From Caryophanales bacterium UBA3631 (GTDB lineage Bacteria > Bacillota_I > Bacilli_A > RF39 > UBA660): a stretch of DNA of 20,818 nucleotides. This document shows positions 6,585 through 14,800 of this stretch, one piece after another; the first letter of the stretch is position 1, and each line of letters starts with the position of its first letter. The stretch lies in the NCBI GenBank assembly GCA_002374055.1, contig DFLA01000014.1:1-20818 (forward strand), in the 5' to 3' direction. The position numbers and the translations under genes are program-made. Below the pieces are notes generated by a model. The model had not been told where the DNA came from, made no database searches, and saw nothing but the letters and a program-made list of their open reading frames with translations.

Positions 6585-8138
6585 TTATTTTGCTTCTTCT
6601 ATAACTCTTGTTTCTCTTATTACAGTTACTTTAATAGTTCCTGGATATTGCAAGTTTTCTTCTATTTTATTTTTAATGTCTCTAGCAACTTTATGTGTTT
6701 TTAAATCATCTATTTCTTCTGATTTAACTAGTACTCTTAATTCTCTACCAGCTTGTACAGCATATGATTTTTCTACACCATCTACATTATCTGCGATTGC
6801 TTCTAGGTCTTTTAATCTTTGTACATAATTTTCTAGTGAATCATTTCTAGCTCCTGGACGTGAAGCTGATAATGCGTCTGCGATTGCGACTATTGAAGAA
6901 ATAATTGATGTTGCTTCTGTATCTCCATGGTGTGATTCTATTGCATTTATTACTACTTCATTTTCTTTATATTTTTTAGCTAGTTCTGCTCCTAATGTTA
7001 CGTGTGATCCTTCTACTTCATGGTCTATTGATTTTCCTATATCATGTAATAGTCCGGCACGACGTGCAAGTGCGACATTTTCTCCTAGTTCTGCTGCTAT
7101 TACTCCTGATAGGAATCCTACTTCTATTGAATGTGTTAATGCATTTTGTCCGAAGCTTGTCCTAAAGTGAAGTTTACCTAATATTTCTACTAGTTCTGGA
7201 TCCATTTTTGTAATTCCTAATTCAAATAGTGCGTTGTTTCCATATTCTAGTACTTTTGCTTTCATGTCTTTTACTGTTTTATCATATAATTCTTCTATAC
7301 GTGTAGGATGGATTCTTCCATCTTTTATTAGTGTTTCTAGTGTAACTCTTGCGATTTCTCTTCTATATGGATCAAAGCTTGATAATACTATTGCTTCTGG
7401 TGTATCATCAATTATTAAATCTACTCCTGTTACTGCTTCTATTGTTCTAATATTTCTTCCTTCTCTTCCTATGATTCTTCCTTTCATGTCATCGTTTGGA
7501 AGAGATACTACAGTAACTGTTTGTTCACTTGCTACTTCACCAGCATATTTTTGCATACTTGATATAAGCATTGATTTTGCTTGTTTATCTGCTTCTAGTT
7601 TTGCTTCTGCTTCTCTATCTTTTATGTATGCTGCTATTTCTAGTGTCATTAATTCTTCTACTTTTTTTAGTACTAGTTCTCTTGCTTGATTTTTTGAGTA
7701 TCCTGCAATTTGTTCTAGTAATTCTACTTGTTCTTTTTTTATGTTTTCCACTTCTACTTGTTCTTTTTGGATATCTTTTTGTTTATTTATGAGATTATTT
7801 TCTTTTTCTTCTAACATTTGTTCTCTATTTTGTAATGTTTGATCTCTTCTATCCATGTTTGTTTCTCTTGTTAGAAGTCTTTCTTCTCCTTCTTTTATTT
7901 CTTGTTTTTTTTCTTTTACATATGTATCTGTTTCTATTTTTAATTTATGAGCTTCGTCTTTTGCTTCTAATAAATAATCTCTTTTAATTTTATCTGCATC
8001 TTTTTTTGCTTTTTCTATCATGTTATCTATTTTCTTAGAAGTATTGTTATTTCTAAGGTAGTTAAATAAAATTACACAAATAATTCCAATAAAAATCCCA
8101 ATAAGGACTAGTAAAATGGAGAATGCGATTGTGTTCAT
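6585..8138 (-). CDS. rny: Ribonuclease Y
   Basis: RNase Y is the membrane-bound endoribonuclease that initiates mRNA decay in many Firmicutes. All expected parts are present in order in a 517-aa protein (B. subtilis has 520): an N-terminal membrane helix (about 3-27), a long coiled coil (about 30-190), a KH domain with [11 protein letters not shown] (220-230) and an HD domain with the metal-binding HDIGK (H365, D366) followed by 'ESHHGD'. The start is 8138, because GGAGG lies 5 nt upstream and the earlier in-frame ATG at 8150 overlaps that site. A promoter lies at 8188-8216. I see no convincing terminator after the stop, so some transcripts could run into the peptide locus downstream, whose promoter begins about 45 nt after the rny stop. 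Confidence 0.97.
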   Translation of the reverse strand: MNTIAFSILLVLIGIFIGIICVILFNYLRNNNTSKKIDNMIEKAKKDADKIKRDYLLEAKDEAHKLKIETDTYVKEKKQEIKEGEERLLTRETNMDRRDQTLQNREQMLEEKENNLINKQKDIQKEQVEVENIKKEQVELLEQIAGYSKNQARELVLKKVEELMTLEIAAYIKDREAEAKLEADKQAKSMLISSMQKYAGEVASEQTVTVVSLPNDDMKGRIIGREGRNIRTIEAVTGVDLIIDDTPEAIVLSSFDPYRREIARVTLETLIKDGRIHPTRIEELYDKTVKDMKAKVLEYGNNALFELGITKMDPELVEILGKLHFRTSFGQNALTHSIEVGFLSGVIAAELGENVALARRAGLLHDIGKSIDHEVEGSHVTLGAELAKKYKENEVVINAIESHHGDTEATSIISSIVAIADALSASRPGARNDSLENYVQRLKDLEAIADNVDGVEKSYAVQAGRELRVLVKSEEIDDLKTHKVARDIKNKIEENLQYPGTIKVTVIRETRVIEEAK

Positions 8139-8187
8139 ATATACCTCCATTTTCTAAAAGCATTTTTTGTTAATTATGCTTATATTA

Positions 8188-8216
8188 AGTATAATATAGT
8201 TTTTTGTTTGGGTCAA
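8188..8216 (-). promoter_or_regulatory. Promoter of rny
   Basis: Minus strand TTGACC (8216-8211), a 17-bp spacer and TATACT (8193-8188). The -35 element lies just past the stop codon of the HD-hydrolase gene, so rny can be transcribed independently. Confidence 0.75.
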
Positions 8217-8227
8217 GTATTTGTAAA

Positions 8228-9367
8228 TTATTTTATGTATGTTTTTGCATATATGTTTTTTTCTTTTATTCTTTTTTCTAATAGTTCTTCTTCGGCAAAT
8301 TCAAACATTTCTTTTACTAGGTATTTATATTTTTCTGGATATTGATTATAGATTTGTTCTAGTATTTTATTTTTATTTAGTACTTCTAGTGTTGCGGTAA
8401 AGTTCATATTTCCTAGGAATTGCCCTATACTCCACCACATTGCGGTTATTGAGTTATAGTTAAATCTTTTATCGTTTTGCATTGTTCTTAAGTCCCATTC
8501 TTTTGTATTTGTCATATATATTTTATTATAGAATTTTTCTTTTATTTCTTGTGGAACTTCTAATAGGTTAGTGTTTACTTGTTCTAGTGGTAGTATTATT
8601 GTTTTTGGTATTTCTTTTTCTATTTTGTTCAATGTCAAAATTGTGTCAATATCCACTCCTGTTATTTGTTCTATTTCTTTAAGTGTTTGATTATTTGTTT
8701 TATATCTAAATGTTGTTGATAATACTGGATATTCTCCTGTTATTCTTTGATATAATATGTCGCACATATCTGCATCTTTTACCATTTGAAGTGCACATGA
8801 TATTATCAAGTCTTTGTCAAGTAGTGTTTTGTTTTTGAAATTTTCGTCTATTTTTTTATTATAGTTTCCGAGTGTTGGTAATGAATGTTTTTCTATCACT
8901 TTATTTAGTATTTCGTGGTATTTTTTATCTATTTCAAAGTTTCTTATTTCGTCATTTATGAATAGTATTCTTGAGCCTACTTCTCCATGTCCACTTAGTC
9001 CATTGTCTTTGAAAAAGTCTTCTGCTTCTTTAAAGTTATTGAATAATACTGCTTGCATGAATCTTCCGTAGTCATGAAGTAGTCCTGCTGTATTTGAGAT
9101 ACTTTCAAATTCTTTATTGTTATACATTGTTTTATTTAATTGTTCTGTTATTTTTTCAACTCTTAATGAGTGGTGATATTTTTGGTCTAATAGTTTTGTT
9201 CTTATTGTTTTTAGTATTTCTGTTTCTGATAAATTTTTGTATTTGTTTTTTTCTTGTGTTGTAAGTTTTTCTAATTCGTATTTTGGATATGTTACAGTGT
9301 TTATTCTTTCTTTATAGTATTCGTACATTTTTTTGAATAATTGTTTGTTTTTCTCTACATTTATCAT
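8228..9367 (-). CDS. HD-domain metal-dependent phosphohydrolase-like protein
   Basis: A 379-aa soluble protein with an HD-superfamily core. The first histidine is H66 in HHSLRVE, the defining pair is H98-D99 in LLHDYGRF, then come H127 in SGHGEVG, H161 in EKHS and aspartates 198/200 in VKDADMCD. The full set of ligands suggests an active metal enzyme acting on a phosphoester or nucleotide. The substrate cannot be read from the sequence. The C-terminal ~150 residues carry no motif I know. A GAGG ribosome binding site precedes the ATG. It follows the 110-aa membrane-protein gene by 57 nt with no clear terminator, so it may be the last gene of the gpr-spoIIP cluster. A link to sporulation is inference from position only. 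Confidence 0.8.
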   Translation of the reverse strand: MINVEKNKQLFKKMYEYYKERINTVTYPKYELEKLTTQEKNKYKNLSETEILKTIRTKLLDQKYHHSLRVEKITEQLNKTMYNNKEFESISNTAGLLHDYGRFMQAVLFNNFKEAEDFFKDNGLSGHGEVGSRILFINDEIRNFEIDKKYHEILNKVIEKHSLPTLGNYNKKIDENFKNKTLLDKDLIISCALQMVKDADMCDILYQRITGEYPVLSTTFRYKTNNQTLKEIEQITGVDIDTILTLNKIEKEIPKTIILPLEQVNTNLLEVPQEIKEKFYNKIYMTNTKEWDLRTMQNDKRFNYNSITAMWWSIGQFLGNMNFTATLEVLNKNKILEQIYNQYPEKYKYLVKEMFEFAEEELLEKRIKEKNIYAKTYIK

Positions 9368-9424
9368 ATAGATTACCTCACTTTTTTATAATTTATCATA
9401 TTGTTTTTTTATTTTCAAGTTTTT

Positions 9425-9757
9425 TTATTCTTCTACTACTTTTCCTAGTTTTGCAAATATTGTATTTATTCCTTTTTTTGTATATTTTGATATTGTTTCT
9501 GATACTTGTAGTGTACCTTTTGATATTTTGTTTTGATAGTTTTTATCTGTATTTTTTATGTATTCTTTTATGTCTATGTTTTTTCCTTCTTTTACGTCGT
9601 TTTCAAATTGTTCTATTTGTTCTTTTGTGAATGTCATTTTTTTTCTTTCTGTATATTCATAGTACCCTGATTGTCCTGCAATATAAAATGTTAGGTAGCT
9701 TATAAAGCATAGGAAGAATATTGTTTTGAATATTTTATTTGCTTTTTTATTTTTCAT
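9425..9757 (-). CDS. 110-aa single-pass membrane protein downstream of spoIIP
   Basis: The protein has a basic N-terminus (MKNKKANK), one membrane helix (about 11-29) and a charged, helical outside portion including 'TFTKEQIEQFENDVKEGK' (about 43-60), followed by an amphipathic C-terminal helix. No catalytic motif is visible and I do not recognise a family. The start codon overlaps the end of spoIIP by 11 nt, and its ribosome binding site (AAAGGAG) lies inside spoIIP, which points to translational coupling and a matched amount. That suggests a role near the engulfment machinery or spore envelope, but this is inference. Confidence 0.75.
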   Translation of the reverse strand: MKNKKANKIFKTIFFLCFISYLTFYIAGQSGYYEYTERKKMTFTKEQIEQFENDVKEGKNIDIKEYIKNTDKNYQNKISKGTLQVSETISKYTKKGINTIFAKLGKVVEE

Positions 9758-10655
9758 TTATTTTCTCCTTTATTATTTTAGTTATTATATCTAGTGTGTT
9801 TGTTACTTCATCTATTGTGTTTTCTTCTGCTCCTACTTCCATTAGTATTACATTTTCTTTTATGTCTTGGTTATAAATTCCATTTACTCCTGGTCCTTCT
9901 TTTTGTAGTATTCCCTTTGTTAGTGTTGGATAGTTTTTTTCTATTATATTGTTTATTGATGTTGTAAATTCTAGGTTTTTTTGGTAGTTTTCGTGTTCTT
10001 TTCCTATTACAAAAAGTATTTTTGCGTAGTCTTTATTGTTTATTGTTACTGTTGACAGTTTTTTTGGTAGTGCATCTCTATGTAGGTCTATAAAGATTTT
10101 GATACTTGGATATTCTTCTTTTATTTTTTCTAGGTTTATTCTGCTTGCTTTATAGCTATCTGTATAGTTCCAGTTATTATTTCTTAGTATTTCTTGTATA
10201 TTTTGTTCTTCTACTATTGTTTTTATGTTTTCTTTTTCTAGTTGTTCTTTTAGGTAGTATGCGGCTGTTTGTACTGTTGGTGTTGGTGTTAATTCATTTC
10301 CAATGTATTCTTCTGTTTGGTGCGTGTTATATATGTATATTAATGGTTGTTCTTCTTTTACTGTGTAGTATTTTTTTATGTTTGGTTTTTCATATGGTAT
10401 CATATGGTTTAATATTGATTCTGGTTTATTTATGTCTATTCTTAATATTTGTGATGTTATTTTTATTAAATCTTTTTTTATGTGTTTTTTTTCGTATATG
10501 TTTTGATATTTTAGTGTTTGAATTGGATCTAGTTTTATTATTTTTATTGTGTTTATTGTTTTAAGTATTATTATAGTTATTATTAGTGTGAGTAGTAGTA
10601 TTATTATTTTTTTGTATTTTATTTTGATATGTTTTTTAGTTTTAAATTTTTTCAT
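9747..10655 (-). CDS. spoIIP: Stage II sporulation protein P, cell-wall hydrolase
   Basis: SpoIIP is an amidase/endopeptidase that, with SpoIID and SpoIIM, degrades septal peptidoglycan and drives engulfment. The 302-aa protein has a basic N-terminus, a membrane anchor (about 17-38) and the family's hallmark motifs: IYNTHQTEEY (108-117, H112 a likely zinc ligand), DLHRD (190-194) and EVGAEENT (273-280, a catalytic Glu region). It is somewhat shorter than Bacillus SpoIIP (about 400 aa), mainly before the catalytic domain. An AGGTG site precedes the ATG. It follows gpr by 73 nt beyond a terminator. The gap contains CATATATAAT, a possible SigE-like -10, but I cannot assign a clean -35. Gene order rpsT-gpr-spoIIP matches Bacillus. 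Confidence 0.95.
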   Translation of the reverse strand: MKKFKTKKHIKIKYKKIIILLLTLIITIIILKTINTIKIIKLDPIQTLKYQNIYEKKHIKKDLIKITSQILRIDINKPESILNHMIPYEKPNIKKYYTVKEEQPLIYIYNTHQTEEYIGNELTPTPTVQTAAYYLKEQLEKENIKTIVEEQNIQEILRNNNWNYTDSYKASRINLEKIKEEYPSIKIFIDLHRDALPKKLSTVTINNKDYAKILFVIGKEHENYQKNLEFTTSINNIIEKNYPTLTKGILQKEGPGVNGIYNQDIKENVILMEVGAEENTIDEVTNTLDIITKIIKEKINEK

Positions 10656-10712
10656 GTTTTCACCTAATAAAACATATTCACATTATATATGTTTATGTAT
10701 AAATAATATGTC

Positions 10713-10737
10713 AAAAAAAAGTATATTTCTATACTTT
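10713..10737 (-). terminator. Terminator of gpr
   Basis: An 8-bp stem AAAGTATA/TATACTTT with a GAAA tetraloop on the minus strand, followed by eight T. The TAG stop of gpr sits in the stem and loop. It should uncouple gpr from spoIIP, which are expressed in different compartments and times in Bacillus. Confidence 0.85.
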
Positions 10738-11739
10738 GTGTAGTGCTTTATTTAATCCATTTCCTAATATGTCTGTAAGTTTTTCTATTATGAAGTCTAT
10801 TTCTTTTGGTGTTACCATAAAGTTATATCCTATTGGTGTTAGTGTTTCGTTTATTAGTTGTCTAGTTTCTTCTTCTGTCAAGTTTCCTAGTAGTCCTAAT
10901 AGTTCTTGTTTTTCTTGTTTTTCTATTTTTATGTCTTTTTTTAGATAGTTTATGTTTCCTTTTATTATCAGTTTATTCATAGGATTATTTATATTTTTTC
11001 TTGTGTATGTGTAGTGTTTTGTTAGATAGTTTATTGTATCGGTTACTATTGTTGTTGCATCTGTTGTTGTTGGTACTCCTATTGCGATTACTGGTATGTT
11101 TAGTAGTTCTTTACTTATTTCTTTTCTTGTATTTCCTATTCCGCTTCCTGGGTGTATTCCTGTATCTGTTATTTGTATTGTTTTATTTACTCGTTCTATC
11201 GATAGTGATGCGAGTGCGTCTATTACTATTATAAAGTCTGGTTTTATTTTTTTTGTTATGCTTTCTATTATGTCGCTTGTTTCTATTCCTGTTGTTCCCA
11301 TTACTCCAGGACTGATTGCTGATATTCTTCTATAGTTTTTGTCTAATAATCCTAGTTCGTATAAATGATTTGTTATTATTAAGTTGTCTATTGTTTTTGG
11401 TCCAAGTGAGTCTGGTGTTGATAGTCTATTTCCAAGTCCTATTATCAGGCATGAGTCTGTTTCTTTTATGCTTGTTTTTTTTAATAGTTCTCTAAGTTCT
11501 TCAATGAATGTTTTTTTTACATTTTCTAGATTTTCTTTGTCTGTTATGTCTTCAAATTCTATTGTTATGTAGTTACCTTGTTTTTTTTCTATTTGTTTTT
11601 GTATTGTTTCATCTATATATATTTTGCTAATTTTTATATTGTCTATTGTTTTTGTTTCTATGTCTATATTTTGTGGTAGTGCTTCTATGGCAAGGTCTGT
11701 TCTAATTTTATATTTACTTAAATCTATTTCATGTTTCAT
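10729..11739 (-). CDS. gpr: Spore germination protease GPR
   Basis: GPR is an aspartate protease (peptidase family A25) that starts breakdown of small acid-soluble proteins during germination. It is made as an inactive tetramer that cuts off its own propeptide late in sporulation. The 336-aa sequence shows the N-terminal propeptide junction KIRTDLAIEA (11-20), the conserved STPDSLGPKT with D110, and IVIDALASLS with D174; these two Asp correspond to the catalytic pair described for Bacillus GPR (D127/D193). 'TDTGIHPGSGIGN' (191-203) is another family signature. AAGGTG precedes the ATG. It is divergent from rpsT across 113 bp, and I could not identify a convincing forespore (SigF/SigG) promoter there. 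Its presence implies SASP genes and a real spore programme elsewhere. Confidence 0.97.
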   Translation of the reverse strand: MKHEIDLSKYKIRTDLAIEALPQNIDIETKTIDNIKISKIYIDETIQKQIEKKQGNYITIEFEDITDKENLENVKKTFIEELRELLKKTSIKETDSCLIIGLGNRLSTPDSLGPKTIDNLIITNHLYELGLLDKNYRRISAISPGVMGTTGIETSDIIESITKKIKPDFIIVIDALASLSIERVNKTIQITDTGIHPGSGIGNTRKEISKELLNIPVIAIGVPTTTDATTIVTDTINYLTKHYTYTRKNINNPMNKLIIKGNINYLKKDIKIEKQEKQELLGLLGNLTEEETRQLINETLTPIGYNFMVTPKEIDFIIEKLTDILGNGLNKALHKV

Positions 11740-11791
11740 GTTATCACCTTTTATATTTTTTTCAAATTTATAAATTTTATTTAAAAATAAA

Positions 11792-11820
11792 TTGATTTTT
11801 TAATAATTATTTGATAAAAT
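11792..11820 (+). promoter_or_regulatory. Promoter of rpsT
   Basis: TTGATT (11792-11797), a 17-bp spacer and TAAAAT (11815-11820). Transcription should begin near 11827, giving a short leader with GGAGGTGA at 11841-11848. Just upstream, 11764-11777 is a perfect AT palindrome (AAATTTATAAATTT) of unknown meaning. Confidence 0.75.
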
Positions 11821-11852
11821 ACTAGAAGTATTGACGGCTTGGAGGTGAAATT

Positions 11853-12116
11853 ATGGCAAATATGAAAAATGCTAAGAAAAAAATTAAGGTAATAGCTAAA
11901 AAGAAAAAGAGTAATAATGATTATAAAACAAGTATGCGTACTGCTATGAAGAATGTTGAAAAGGCTGTTTTAGCAAGTGATAAAGATAAGGCAGTTGACG
12001 CTTTAGGTGTAGCTATTAAAAGAATTGATAAAGCTACTTCAAAAGGTGTTGTTACAAAAAACTTCTGTGCTCGTAATAAGTCAAGATTAACTAAAAAAGT
12101 AAATGAAATGAAGTAA
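11853..12116 (+). CDS. rpsT: 30S ribosomal protein S20
   Basis: S20 is a primary 16S rRNA-binding protein of the small subunit. The 87-aa product is of normal length, very basic and all-helical, beginning MANMKNAKKKIKV and containing the family pattern 'SMRTAMKNVEKAV'-like (here 'TSMRTAMKNVEKAV') and a C-terminal 'NFCARNKSRLTKKVNEM'. A very strong ribosome binding site GGAGGTGA stands 4 nt before the ATG. It has its own promoter and a terminator whose stem covers the stop codon, so it is monocistronic. Divergent placement from gpr is conserved in Bacillus-type genomes. Confidence 0.97.
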   Translation: MANMKNAKKKIKVIAKKKKSNNDYKTSMRTAMKNVEKAVLASDKDKAVDALGVAIKRIDKATSKGVVTKNFCARNKSRLTKKVNEMK

Positions 12117-12132
12117 TTTACTTCTTTTTTTT
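12110..12132 (+). terminator. Terminator of rpsT
   Basis: GAAGTA/TACTTC stem with a 3-nt loop, followed by eight T (12125-12132). The rpsT TAA stop is within the hairpin. Confidence 0.8.
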
Positions 12133-12140
12133 ATTTATTA

Positions 12141-12149
12141 TGTTATAAT
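12141..12149 (+). promoter_or_regulatory. Extended -10 promoter of the transglutaminase-like gene
   Basis: TG-T-TATAAT (12141-12149) 17 bp from the ATG at 12166. The expected -35 place (12121-12126) falls in the rpsT terminator and is a poor match, so the extended -10 probably carries recognition. The leader would be very short. Confidence 0.5.
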
Positions 12150-12165
12150 TAAAATAGGTGATAGG

Positions 12166-13086
12166 ATGAAAAAATTTTTGATTTTTTTGTTTTTAATATG
12201 TTTATTTGGTATTGTGTATGTTAATAGGGATAGGATTGTTGGCTTTATTCTAGGTAATGTTGTTGATAATAATGTTCAAATTGGTGAGCCTAATTCTTAT
12301 TATAAGGATATTGATTATGGTTTTGTTCAAAATACTACTAATCTTTATCCTAGTAATCGTCAGGATATTATAAATATTATTTATTCTACTTTAAATAGAG
12401 GTCTTGATGATGTAACATTTTATTGTGATTCTGGATATTCTAGTTGTATTGATGATGTTAATGATATCGCTGGTGATAGTTTAATTTTATCTACTATAAA
12501 TAATCTTGTTCATCCATTTAATAGTTATAGAAATATTCATTTTTCTATTAATTCTTATGGTAAGGTTAGTATTAATGTAACTAAGACTTATTCTGATTCT
12601 GAGGTTTTATTGGTTAATAATAGAATTGATGAAATAACATCTTCTATTATTAGTGATGATATGTCTACTCGTGATAAAATTCTTGCTTTTCATGATTATA
12701 TAGTTAATAATACTGCTTATGATAGTAGCGTAAGTCTTACTAATCAAATGACAAGCGGTACTAATGCTAATAATGCTGTTGGATTACTTTATGAAGGTAA
12801 GGCAATTTGTTCTGGATATAGTGATACTTTATCTATATTTTTAAGTCGACTAGGTCTTAATAATTACAAGATAAGCAGTGATGTTCATATTTGGAATTTA
12901 GTTAATATTGATGGTGAATGGTTACATATTGATGCTACATGGGATGATCCTGTTACTAGTGATGGTTCTAATGTTTTACTTCATGATTTCTTTTTGATTG
13001 ATACTAATCAATTGTTTAATAAGGAAGGTACGCTTGATAAGAATAATCATTCTTTTGAGAAAAGTTTTTATTTAGAAGCAATGTAA
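12166..13086 (+). CDS. Membrane-anchored transglutaminase-like (papain-fold) protein
   Basis: The 306-aa product has an N-terminal signal anchor (about 3-20), so its body lies outside the membrane. The C-terminal half is a transglutaminase-like domain: the nucleophile Cys215 in GKAICSGYSD, His241 in DVHIWNLV and Asp256 in LHIDATWDD complete the Cys-His-Asp triad. Bacterial proteins of this kind act as cysteine proteases or cross-linkers of cell-surface or wall-associated substrates. Which of these applies is unknown. The first half (about 40-165) carries a beta-alpha module and two cysteines (C87, C94) that may form a disulfide. The ribosome binding site is AGGTGAT. It ends in a hairpin shared with the convergent histidine kinase gene. 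Confidence 0.88.
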   Translation: MKKFLIFLFLICLFGIVYVNRDRIVGFILGNVVDNNVQIGEPNSYYKDIDYGFVQNTTNLYPSNRQDIINIIYSTLNRGLDDVTFYCDSGYSSCIDDVNDIAGDSLILSTINNLVHPFNSYRNIHFSINSYGKVSINVTKTYSDSEVLLVNNRIDEITSSIISDDMSTRDKILAFHDYIVNNTAYDSSVSLTNQMTSGTNANNAVGLLYEGKAICSGYSDTLSIFLSRLGLNNYKISSDVHIWNLVNIDGEWLHIDATWDDPVTSDGSNVLLHDFFLIDTNQLFNKEGTLDKNNHSFEKSFYLEAM

Positions 13087-13108
13087 AAGCACTTTTTTAA
13101 GTGCTTTT
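13085..13108. terminator. Bidirectional terminator between two convergent genes
   Basis: A 10-bp stem AAAAGCACTT/AAGTGCTTTT with a TTTT loop supplies a T-run on either strand. It serves the transglutaminase-like gene (plus) and the histidine kinase (minus), and both stop codons touch the stem. Confidence 0.85.
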
Positions 13109-14309
13109 ATTCATATAGTGGCAGTGTTATTATCGCTGTTGTTCCTATTTTTTCTTTTGATGTGTATTCTAGTTTTCCATTATGGGCTGTTATTATTTCT
13201 TTTGAAAGTAGTACTCCTAGTCCTGTTCCATTTTGTTTTGTTGTAAAAAATGGTTCACTTATTTTTTTTAGGTTTTCTTTTGATATACCTACTCCATTAT
13301 CTTCTACATATATTTTTATTTTATTGTTTTTTAGTTTTGTATATATTTTTATGTAGCTCTTTTTATTTTTATCTATTGCTTCTATACTGTTTTTTACTAT
13401 GTTTAGTAGTACTTGATTTAGTCTATTATAGTCTCCGTATATAAATATTTCGTCTTCTATGTTTTCTATTTCAAAGTTTATGTTTTGTTTGTCAAACATT
13501 AGTTTTAGATTTTGTTTTATTTCATCTATTATTAGTGATATGTCTATTATGTCTCTTTCTATTTTTATTTTGTTGCAGGCTGAGAAGTCTTGTAGTAGGT
13601 TTAGTGTTTTGTTTATTTCTGATTTTAGTATTGGTATATATTTTTCGTAGTTTGTGTTTTTATCGCACATGTCTAAGTAACCTTTACATACTGCTATTGG
13701 GTTTTTTATTTCATGGCTTATTTTAAATAGTGATTCTCTTAATTGATTTTCTTTCATTAGTTCTTTATATGAGATGTGTATTTGTATTATTTTTTCTGCT
13801 TGGATTAGAAATATTATTAGAAGGTTTGTTATTGTATAGTAAAAAATGTATTCTATTAGTTCTGGTTTTTGCATATTACTTATTAGTATTATTGTTAGTG
13901 CTCCTAGTATTCTTGTTGTTATTGAGAGTATTAGGTAGTTTTTTTGATTTGTTTTATATATGTAATACGCTATTAGATATACTGTGTATTTTATTATTAT
14001 TGGTATTATGTTTATTTTTGTATTTAGAAATATTATTGTTATTATTGATGTTATTATTGCGATTTTGTTATGTTTTTTTGAGTATAGTGTTAGTAGTATT
14101 GTGTCTAATGTTATTTCTATAATTTGTGTATAATTTGTAAAGTTTCCACATCTTATTACTAGATAAAGGGATGTTATTAAGCAGAAGTTTAAGAATAGTT
14201 TGTTTTGTTTTGAATTTATATTTTCTGTGTACGCTTCATATATAAGAAATATCATTATTGGAAATAGTATCCATGCAAAGTTCATAAATAGTGTGTTGAA
14301 ATTTGTCAT
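13107..14309 (-). CDS. Orphan membrane sensor histidine kinase
   Basis: A 400-aa kinase. Residues 1-172 are almost entirely hydrophobic, with about six or seven membrane helices and no large outside domain, so the stimulus is probably sensed in or near the membrane. The cytoplasmic part has the H box FKISHEIKNPIA with phospho-acceptor His199, the N box NQVLLNIVKNSIEAI (N307), G1 DNGVG (337-341), an F box FFTTK (354-358) and G2 GTGLG (361-365). All ATP-binding and phosphotransfer residues look intact. The 'HEIKNP' H box and multi-pass sensor resemble sporulation kinases of the KinB type, and neighbouring genes are sporulation genes, but no response regulator is adjacent, so its partner is unknown. 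GAGGTGAG precedes the ATG. Confidence 0.93.
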   Translation of the reverse strand: MTNFNTLFMNFAWILFPIMIFLIYEAYTENINSKQNKLFLNFCLITSLYLVIRCGNFTNYTQIIEITLDTILLTLYSKKHNKIAIITSIITIIFLNTKINIIPIIIKYTVYLIAYYIYKTNQKNYLILSITTRILGALTIILISNMQKPELIEYIFYYTITNLLIIFLIQAEKIIQIHISYKELMKENQLRESLFKISHEIKNPIAVCKGYLDMCDKNTNYEKYIPILKSEINKTLNLLQDFSACNKIKIERDIIDISLIIDEIKQNLKLMFDKQNINFEIENIEDEIFIYGDYNRLNQVLLNIVKNSIEAIDKNKKSYIKIYTKLKNNKIKIYVEDNGVGISKENLKKISEPFFTTKQNGTGLGVLLSKEIITAHNGKLEYTSKEKIGTTAIITLPLYE

Positions 14310-14333
14310 TTTTTCTCACCTCGCCTTTATTTT

Positions 14334-14361
14334 ATTATATTGGGTTGGCGTTTTTTGTCGA
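14334..14361 (-). promoter_or_regulatory. Probable promoter of the histidine kinase gene
   Basis: Minus strand TCGACA (14361-14356), a 16-bp spacer and a perfect TATAAT (14339-14334). It overlaps the poly-T end of the upstream EIIB-like gene's terminator region. Confidence 0.55.
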
Positions 14362-14367
14362 ATAATG

Positions 14368-14391
14368 AAAAAAAGTGATAAATATCACTTT
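14368..14391 (-). terminator. Terminator of the EIIB-like gene
   Basis: Stem AAAGTGAT/ATCACTTT (14372-14379 with 14384-14391), a 4-nt loop and T7 on the minus strand. The gene's TGA stop (14387-14385) is in the stem. Confidence 0.85.
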
Positions 14392-14699
14392 AATTCGTCT
14401 ATGTATTTTTTTAGTTGTCTAGCGTCTTCTCCAAGTATTATTTTTAGTTGGTTGTCTACTTCTACTATTCCTTGTGCGCCTAGTTTTTGTATGCTTTCTT
14501 TATTAACTATTTCTGTGTTTTTTAGTTTTACTGTTAGTCTTGATTTTGTAAAGTTATAGTCAATAATATTTTCTCTTCCTCCAAGGTATTCTACTAGTTT
14601 GTTTGCTTCTATTTTGAAGTTTTTGTTTTTTGATTTAATAATTGCGAATGCGATTATGATTGTTATAATAATTATTATTATGTATTGCATATATTCCAT
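14385..14699 (-). CDS. Membrane-anchored PTS EIIB-like protein lacking the phosphocysteine
   Basis: The 104-aa protein has one membrane helix (about 5-22), then a domain with the fold signature of glucose-family EIIB: 'LVEYLGGRENI', a first strand 'SRLTVKL', 'IQKLGAQGIVEVDNQLKIILG' and a C-terminal helix. In active EIIB the strand is preceded by Cys-x-Thr-Arg-Leu-Arg and the Cys is phosphorylated. Here the equivalent is Thr-Lys-Ser-Arg-Leu-Thr, so the Cys is replaced by Thr. There is no EIIC or EIIA nearby. It is therefore unlikely to phosphorylate sugar and more likely a sensor, scaffold or regulatory relic. The upstream ATG is chosen because GGTGAT stands at normal spacing. It has its own near-consensus promoter, divergent from the rodA-like gene. 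Confidence 0.78.
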   Translation of the reverse strand: MEYMQYIIIIIITIIIAFAIIKSKNKNFKIEANKLVEYLGGRENIIDYNFTKSRLTVKLKNTEIVNKESIQKLGAQGIVEVDNQLKIILGEDARQLKKYIDELK

Positions 14700-14716
14700 T
14701 TTTTATCACCAATATA

Positions 14717-14745
14717 ATTATACTAAAAATACTTTAATTTATCAA
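14717..14745 (-). promoter_or_regulatory. Promoter of the EIIB-like gene
   Basis: Minus strand TTGATA (14745-14740), a 17-bp spacer and TATAAT (14722-14717). Confidence 0.78.
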
Positions 14746-14761
14746 TCATTAATTGTATAAT
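14733..14761 (+). promoter_or_regulatory. Probable promoter of the rodA-like gene
   Basis: TATAAT at 14756-14761 with a weak -35 TTTAAT (14733-14738) at 17 bp. It overlaps the divergent EIIB-like promoter, so the two could compete for polymerase. Confidence 0.5.
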
Positions 14762-14800
14762 ATATTTATAGGTGATTCATAATTAGTTAGAGGTGTTTTT

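Noticed and set aside
7234..7689. 151-aa plus-strand frame opposite rny
   Set aside because: It is fully antisense to the KH/HD region of RNase Y and has no start signals; its Ser/Leu-rich translation is a shadow.
11740..11852. SigG/SigF promoter for gpr
   Set aside because: I scanned the minus strand for forespore-type -10 (CAT..TA) with a -35 at normal spacing and found no convincing match; the AT-rich sequence gives only loose hits.
14385..14387. Recoding of TGA as Trp (Mycoplasma-type code)
   Set aside because: TGA here is followed by a terminator, the 30-aa peptide also ends in TGA, and Trp in the proteins is encoded by TGG, so the standard bacterial code applies.
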